Positions 57,773 to 64,000 of a DNA stretch of 64,000 nucleotides are shown in pieces. Where the stretch lies: NCBI GenBank assembly GCA_023653785.1, contig JAMKCH010078655.1, positions 1-64,000 on the forward strand, written 5' to 3'. The position numbers and the translations under genes were made by a program. Every line of letters begins with the position of its first letter. The first letter of the stretch is position 1. Origin of the DNA: Ophioderma brevispina (taxonomy: Eukaryota; Echinodermata; Ophiuroidea; Amphilepidida; Ophiodermatidae). The notes beneath the pieces were generated by a model. It did not search any database, was not told the origin of the DNA, and saw only the letters and a program-made list of their open reading frames with translations.

Positions 57773-58032
57773 GGTCCGTATGCACAAAAGAGTTAGACCG
57801 GGTCTTAAGTTAGACCTGGTCTAAGTGTAATTTAGTCCCACCAGGAAAGATATTTTCCTTTGCATTGACATGAGGTATTTTGTATTTATTTTGAAATTTG
57901 CATTCTAATCTTTGAAATTTGTTAGTTACTTTATGAAGAAAATGTTTATAACTGTCAATTTTGGACAAAACTAATTTTGACTTAGACCAGGTCTAACTTT
58001 AAACCTGGTCTAACTTTTTGTGCGTACGGACC
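57773..58032. mobile_element. Harbinger-like miniature element (260 bp)
   Basis: Ends GGTCCGTATGCACAAAAG and the complement of GGTCCGTACGCACAAAAAG, flanked by TTA at 57770-57772 and 58033-58035. A 3-bp TTA/TAA duplication is the mark of PIF/Harbinger elements. The arms continue with (G)TTAGACC(T/G)GGTCTAA-type sequence. It lies 10 bp from the preceding palindrome. Confidence 0.8.
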
Positions 58033-60388
58033 TTAGTGTCTGATGGGAAAATCAAAACCACATACCCACGTCCTCCATCGGTAAAGGATAAAAGTCCGAA
58101 TGAGTTTAACCCAATTCTTTTTACCCTTTTCAAGATATTGCATTTAACTTTTGCTAATCCTACTCTAACGCACATATGGAGTGGCTTATTACTGATTGTA
58201 TCAGTTGTGTATCTCATTATTAATAACTTTGTAGTGTAACAAAAATAAAACAAAATCCACATCTTCAAATATATTAAGGAAATAAAATGGCATATGACGG
58301 TGCAGCAAATAAAATAGACTGTGGGTATTTCTATATTTACAAAGTCAATATTCAACTGCAATCATGAACATCCCATGCAATAGGGCCCATATACACTACC
58401 ATGAGCTGGTAAATCTCAATTCCCTTGGCACAGTTCAGTAGCTTTCATTCATCAATGTATTTAGAAAATACACTCCCTTTTTTGGGGGCATGATATATGA
58501 TACCCAGATCACACAAGGTCAGTTTCATGTCAATGTATGTACAAGTACAATCCACTGAACTGTTTCCTTGGTGGATGAGCATATTGTAACTCATAGCGTT
58601 AGCTAAATACCTGGTTTCAGCCTGGCTGGGGAATCCTGGCAGTGATAAATATACTTATCAGTGATAATAGACAAATGTATCATTAAAGTGCTCATGAGTA
58701 CTATGGAAGTACAAATAGATGTATGTCTATCATATATTAGTAACACTGAAATTGAGAAAAGTTCAGTGAGCTTTCCTTAGCCATGCTGAACCACGTAAAT
58801 AGATATGCGCCCGAGGTGAACATCTTAATGTCCAAAGGCAAGATAAAGACACATATACTAAATAAAGTTTAAAAGCATGTAACATTTGGTATATGTAAAT
58901 CTGAAAAGCTATTACTTCAAAAATACAAAATGTGAGATTCCATAAAATATCTCCTGTTCTAGACAAACAAAAATCAACTTGGCTGTCATGCACTAGCTAC
59001 AACGTTTCATTTGATGAACACAGCAAGCTACATATATGAAAGTTACAAATTATGTACCACATTTTTCTTGAAAATGTACTGGGGAAAAATATGCTTTAGA
59101 TGATCATATGCATGGTGGAATACATCCATTTTTTTACTGATGATGATGATTAATCCATGTGAGCTTTTAATGACCACAATCCCCAACATACCTTATGCAC
59201 AACATGTACACAAACATGTTAAAACATCTACCGTCTTAGAGTTAAGGTATGTTCATGTTGGTGATAGCCTTTTAAAGAATCAAACACATTTGTGTTGTAA
59301 CGGGTGGGGTACCTTTAGTCATATTGGGTGTATTATCTTGGATGTTTGTACATAAATTCAGATGCAATTTGACTAGATGAACTGTATATATATTCACATG
59401 GACTATGCCATATCTTTCATCAAACAGAAAATTTAACATGCAGATACAGAATATAAGTTCATAATATTTGATTGTTAGTGACTTAATTAAAATGTAATGT
59501 TATCTGAAGCATTTTTCTCCTAAGATATATTGTGAACATATGATATATTGTTAACATGATTAAGAGTGAACATATTGCACATAATGAAATAGCAAACTTT
59601 AATACTGTCCATGCACTTCTTAAAAAGAAAATTTAAGGACACACTAGATAAAGATGCAAATCGTCCACGTCACAGTGACGTATTTATGAAATAATGAAAT
59701 ACCTATTTCGAGAAACATGATTTTAAAAATTTCATGCTTTTAATCTCCTGTATGCTATTGACTGAAACATTTAATTTGTTGATTACCACCTGGTTTAAAT
59801 AATGAAAATACACCAAAATATCTGATCAGCTAATAACCTAATCATACATCACCATGTGAAAATGGCAAAATAGTATCTACGTGCTAATGAGAAATACATC
59901 ACACAAATATGTTCTTATGTTTAAAAGTTTACCCAAAATATGTCACTATGTGAAAACAACAAAAAAACAATTTCACCATGAAATAACAAATATGCAGTGC
60001 AAATAAGTCACCACATGCATGAGAAATGGCAAATACTTCAAAATGCAGATGCGGCACTCTGCGCTTGTGCAGTTTAAATTTTTGACGCATGTCGCTACGT
60101 GATGCAGCCATTTTAAAGTTTTGAATATTACACAATTAAGTTAATATCTTACTAATTTAGCCACTTTGAGGTATGATATTTAGTGAATTTATTGAGTGGT
60201 TTGAAACAAACTCCATGTTATGCCCATTTTTGCACAAAGTTTGAAAATGTTGAATAAGTCAATGTGTGATGCAACTGACGGTTTGCATACATGCATGTTT
60301 AAAGCTATAATCTTGCAAGTTTGTACTTTAGCATCTTCTATTTGCATATATTTTGTTCATCTGCATGCCAGAAATTATTTTCATTCCA
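58033..60388. other. Long AT-rich stretch, no gene supported
   Basis: Contains scattered short frames without recognised motifs and a CAAATCGTCCACGTCACAGTGACGTA segment with a CRE-like TGACGTA near 59670-59680. It may be intron or 3' UTR of a gene outside my recognition. Confidence 0.35.
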
Positions 60389-60392
60389 TTAA

Positions 60393-60726
60393 AGGTGCTT
60401 GTTCCGATTTATGTCTATTGTGTTCTCACTTGATATGAGAGCCTGGCACTTGTACATATGCCCCATCAAGTGCTGTGGTTAACAAACTTGCGGTTTTGAT
60501 GGTAAAAGCAATAATGTATATTGCAAAGCCCTATTCAATACTGTGCTAATATTGATGGTTAACCACTAAAACGGCGGTTTTTTGTTGATATCTTGGGAAT
60601 GAAATCGATTTGAGGGCTCAAATTTCATGACAATAATGAGAAAAATACGGCCTTTCATCTGCTATCAAAATCTATATTACTTCCGGGTAAATCAGGGGGT
60701 CCCAAAGATGATCGGAACACGCACCT
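60393..60726. mobile_element. TTAA-flanked non-autonomous DNA element D (334 bp)
   Basis: Ends AGGTGCTTGTTCCGAT and the complement of AGGTGCGTGTTCCGAT; TTAA at 60389-60392 and 60727-60730. No coding capacity. Confidence 0.85.
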
Positions 60727-60730
60727 TTAA

Positions 60731-61865
60731 TTTTCATTACATTTTATTTCTTTGTAGAGATAAAGCAATTTGGATACATAACCTTCTCACATACATGTAA
60801 AACAAAGACACATTTATACTTCTTTACATTTGAAAACGGATTAAAATGATACAAAGAGGGTTACATACAAAAGAGGCTTGTATTACGCAAAACCAATATT
60901 CTTTGTACACAGAATGTTAGAAAATGATTATGAGTTGCATGCATTATGGGACTTGTTCCCACCAAAATAACCAAGATATTTTTTGAGATATTTCTTAAAT
61001 ACTATATATCTTGAAATAAGCTTTAAATAATGTATAGTTGTTTTTTCTTTAATCTTCAGATATCAGTTGTTTTTCATTACTTTTCTCTCAAGTTGTATGG
61101 TCCTTTTTGGATGCTAAGTGCCCTAGTCATTTACACTAATTTTGTAAAATGAGCTTACATACATAGTATACATGTATTTATCAAACCAAACGCCAACAAT
61201 GTCAAATATCCAAACACCATTGCATTGTACTTTTCAATATTTTGGACATTTGTCATTGCAAATGACCAGTCATTTTGTATATGTTGATTGAATTTAAAAC
61301 TGCCCTAACATTCAAGATTCAAACAATGCCTTGAAAACATGTGGATCACAGTTGTACCTTAATTTTTGTTACTTACTATTTTATTAATTTTACTGTGATC
61401 TCATCAACAGAAAACCATGCATTACATTTGTTTACTTGGTATTTTTTACATAATGTATATTTTTCTTCGATGTGCAAGACCTACATGGAATTACCACCCA
61501 TTACGGTTAACTGCATTCTATTTCTCCACCCCTTAAATTATTTCATAACCTCGACCTGATTTTTACACATGAATCTTGATATTCCGTCTTGCACATGTAA
61601 AAATTGCTGCATGCAGCTTACTCTTCAACCACCAAATCTCATGCTGACATCACTGCGCATGGGGTGGGAAAATGGAGTACTGAGTATAATTGAGATGATG
61701 ATCACGATTAAACTTTTGTTCATATATAAATATACAGTTTACATTACATACATACACTGTATTACTTGCAGTACTTTTTGATACAAATCTCAATTTGCTG
61801 AATATAACTTTATTCCTGAGAGTGACCTCTGGTACAAAATGCAGTTGTTTAAACTATATGTGTAT
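60731..61865. other. AT-rich DNA, no gene seen
   Basis: No recognised feature; short frames at 61341-61559 and 61569-61781 are unsupported. Confidence 0.4.
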
Positions 61866-61869
61866 TTAA

Positions 61870-62201
61870 AGGTGCATTCGTGATTTCAGTACCTTCCGTT
61901 TTATTCATTGTTCCCTAGATATCCTTGAGAATCGTTCATTTACAAAATTTGAGTTGATCCCGGTCTTGCGATTTTGTGTTATGAGCAATTGCTTGTTTCC
62001 CACAGTCCCATAAGTCACTGTGCTGTAATTTCTGTTTATGGACAGTAAATACAAAATTGTGTATATCTTACAGCTACGACCGAATTTGCATGTACGATTA
62101 GGTACACATGGATTACTTAGGCTAACGGTTCAGATGATATAAATATCTCGACTTTTTTTAGGTAAGCCGGGGGACGAGGTTGTGGATCACAAGATGCCCC
62201 T
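61870..62201. mobile_element. TTAA-flanked non-autonomous DNA element E (332 bp)
   Basis: Ends AGGTGCATTCGTGATTTC and the complement of AGGGGCATCTTGTGATCC; TTAA at 61866-61869 and 62202-62205. Similar in size to element D and with related tips (AGGTGC), so possibly the same family group. Confidence 0.75.
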
Positions 62202-62469
62202 TTAAGAGTCAGACTTTCAGGTCTTTGGATAATCACTTAAACAGCTTTAAAAACTGTTTTGTATCTGTAGCAAACATTATATACATATATACACATACAT
62301 ATTGATATGCTTAAAAATGTATTGTTTCTGGTGTGGGAAGTAGGCTACTTCTTAATTTGTCAGCTATGGTGGTTAATTACCAATTAGCATTAGTTCAGTA
62401 ATATGCAATAAACCTGAGACTATTATGAACTGCTACAGTCAACATGATAAAATAGCCACAACAATAACT

Positions 62470-62764
62470 CGAGGGTTGACAATCAGAAAGACGTAACTCA
62501 GCACTGAAAGAAATATTAAAGAATTTCTTTAATTCTGCTGTTCATAATTAAAAATTGTTCTTTCTTTACTAAAGTGTATATGTTTGCTTACAGTACCATA
62601 TATGAGCTTTATGAGATGTTTCCATTTTGAGTAATGAATAGATTTGCTTAGTAGAAAATATTAAACATCACATTTCTCAAAAGCAGTATTACAGCAGAAT
62701 TAAAGAAATTCTTTCATATTTTTCTTTCGGTGCTGAGTTACGTCCTTCTGATTGTCAACCCTCG
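62470..62764. mobile_element. Palindromic miniature element (295 bp)
   Basis: The arms match for about 70 bases: CGAGGGTTGACAATCAGAA, GACGTAACTCAGCAC and AAAGAATTTCTTTAATTC on the left with their complements on the right. The target duplication is not clear, so the superfamily is left open. Confidence 0.8.
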
Positions 62765-63603
62765 TAATAAACCGTAATAAAACTTCAGCACACTTAACTA
62801 CTTCATCACATGATTGATAAATGAGAACTCTCGTTCTGTACACTCCACACGGAAGTTCTGTCAACAGCACACCGAAGTACATAATAAACACCTTGACGAT
62901 ACCGCTTTCCTAACCTCCCTCCAAAAAAAAAACAACGTATAATTATACATGCATGGGGAATCAAAGCTCGAAAAGTAGCTGAAGAGACACCAACTACCAT
63001 ATAATATCACTTTGATTATACAGCCTGAGGATAGAATAATAATTGTTTGTTTTATGAAAATTAATACAAATAACAATGAGTTATCAATTCTTGATTACTG
63101 AAAAATCATGATTTATCAATTTTTCAATCATCAACACTGACCAAGCACTACCTTTGGATATTCAGCGAATCATCTACACAAATGTAATATTTTCAATGTA
63201 TTTGATTTGGAAAGTATAAGAATATTACGGTAATTACAAAAACTGGAATTGAGTTTCAGAGACATGGTTGCAGTAACAGTACATAGACCACTCCACCGAC
63301 ATAACACATTTGTTACAAAATACGGACTCTCGTTAGGTTGGTTTCTACAAAATGAAAGTTGCATGTGGTAAGGCATGTTTGGCGCAATCTAGGGCAAAAT
63401 TCAAAGAGTTGTAAAATTTATACTGATTAAAAAAAGGCAGTAATAATATTGCTAATGTTAATGCATTCTTGTACCACATCCAGAGCATTGTCAGCTACAA
63501 CATTAATACTTTTAGCTACTTTTAGTCTAGCTATCCACAGATTTAAAGTGGTTAGAACATGTAATGGTCAGTAAAAAGAATCAGGCTTTGTATGTTTTCA
63601 TTA
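62765..63603. other. AT-rich DNA, no gene seen
   Basis: Minus-strand frames at 62806-63076 and 63170-63376 show no recognised domain. Confidence 0.4.
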
Positions 63604-63640
63604 CAAGACGGCCTTCTGGCCGTCTTGTTCGGTTTCTGAT
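63604..63640 (+). repeat. Perfect 10-bp hairpin followed by CTGAT (Helitron-3'-end-like)
   Basis: CAAGACGGCC and GGCCGTCTTG form a perfect stem around a TTCT loop; eight bases later comes CTGA followed by T. Helitron 3' ends have a short GC-rich hairpin a few bases before CTRR and insert before T. No 5' TC end has been paired with it. Confidence 0.35.
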
Positions 63641-63647
63641 GCATTCT

Positions 63648-63684
63648 TTCTTCTTCTTCTTCTTCTTCTTCTTCTTCTTCTTCT
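63648..63684 (+). repeat. (TTC)n microsatellite
   Basis: About twelve perfect TTC units. The minus-strand frame through it reads poly-Glu (63552-63827) and has no other support. Confidence 0.95.
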
Positions 63685-64000
63685 GGCAACACTTCAACAA
63701 TTGCCTCTAGCTCAGTCATGGTTTGACGTATTGTGACTAGACTTACATCAAATGACCGCTGACTTGGACCATTTATGTCATATGACATTGACCCCTGTCT
63801 GACCTTTGACCTGGCCACAGGCTTCAAATATGTAATTTAATTGTCAAAATTATCTTCTTCTACAGGATTACGCCGATATCAACCAAACTGGTTCAGAGGA
63901 ACTACTGACCCTTGCTTCATATAGGGTGTTCAGGGATAAGGAGTCAAAGGTCATTAAGGGGGTCATTTCCGGTTTGAAACCAAATATTGTGAAAAATATT
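63685..64000. other. Repeat-like sequence at the window edge
   Basis: Contains TTGACCCCTGTCTGACCTTTGACC-type pieces and, after a splice-acceptor-like CTTCTTCTACAG at 63865, a segment with ACCAAACTGGTTCAGAGG and GAGTCAAAGGTCATTA. These look like an interspersed repeat cut by the window end. Confidence 0.3.

Noticed and set aside
63552..63827. 91-codon frame with poly-Glu
   Set aside because: Poly-Glu comes from the TTC microsatellite; flanks resemble an interspersed repeat.
63866..63930. Last exon of the MS4A-like gene after an acceptor-like TTCTTCTACAG
   Set aside because: The phase would allow a short tail ending in a stop, but the distance is about 30 kb and the sequence looks like an interspersed repeat.

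Overview
The window looks like nuclear DNA from a marine invertebrate, probably a deuterostome such as an echinoderm, hemichordate or cephalochordate; I cannot settle the species. The reasons are long AT-rich non-coding stretches, GT-AG introns, tRNA-derived SINEs, a Penelope-like GIY-YIG relic, several non-LTR retrotransposon families, TTAA-flanked and hAT-like miniature elements, and satellite-like arrays. There are no bacterial-style operons, rRNA genes or CRISPR arrays.

Only one host gene is supported: a four-transmembrane protein on the + strand, split into exons between 24995 and 34217. Its short TM1-TM2 hairpin and cysteine-bearing TM3-TM4 loop resemble the MS4A/CD20-like family. One exon between TM2 and TM3 must be missing from my reconstruction (a reading-phase argument), and the C-terminal exon was not found.

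Region by region: 0-5 kb holds dispersed repeats, a small hAT-like element with a perfect 8-bp target duplication and an A20C41 tract. 5-10.4 kb is a decayed LTR retrotransposon (gag, protease, RT/RNase H, integrase) inside a GGGCC-rich repeat. 11-23.8 kb is mostly unannotatable DNA with tandem arrays (171, 26 and 160 bp units) and a 1.75-kb inverted repeat. 23.8-34.2 kb has a LINE fragment and then the MS4A-like gene, whose introns hold repeats, a gag-like ORF, a 1.64-kb foldback element and a SINE. 34.2-43 kb has a LINE endonuclease relic, a 2-kb minisatellite foldback element and two tail-to-tail LINEs. 44-48.5 kb has a SINE split by a 133-bp element, a trimer of hairpins and a second copy of the 4-kb repeat. 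49-56 kb is a graveyard of a Penelope-like element and three LINEs with clear nested insertions. 57-63 kb is AT-rich DNA with six palindromic miniature elements.

Nearly every transposon reading frame carries many single-base frameshifts. This fits old age, but uncorrected long-read indels are also possible; the exons of the host gene and the gag-like ORF at 30.7 kb are clean. The most informative structures are the nested insertions (TA-flanked palindrome inside a TTAA element inside a LINE; TTAA and hAT-like elements 63 bp apart in another LINE; a 133-bp element between box A and box B of a SINE), because the interrupted frames or repeat copies give the empty sites and the relative order of insertion.
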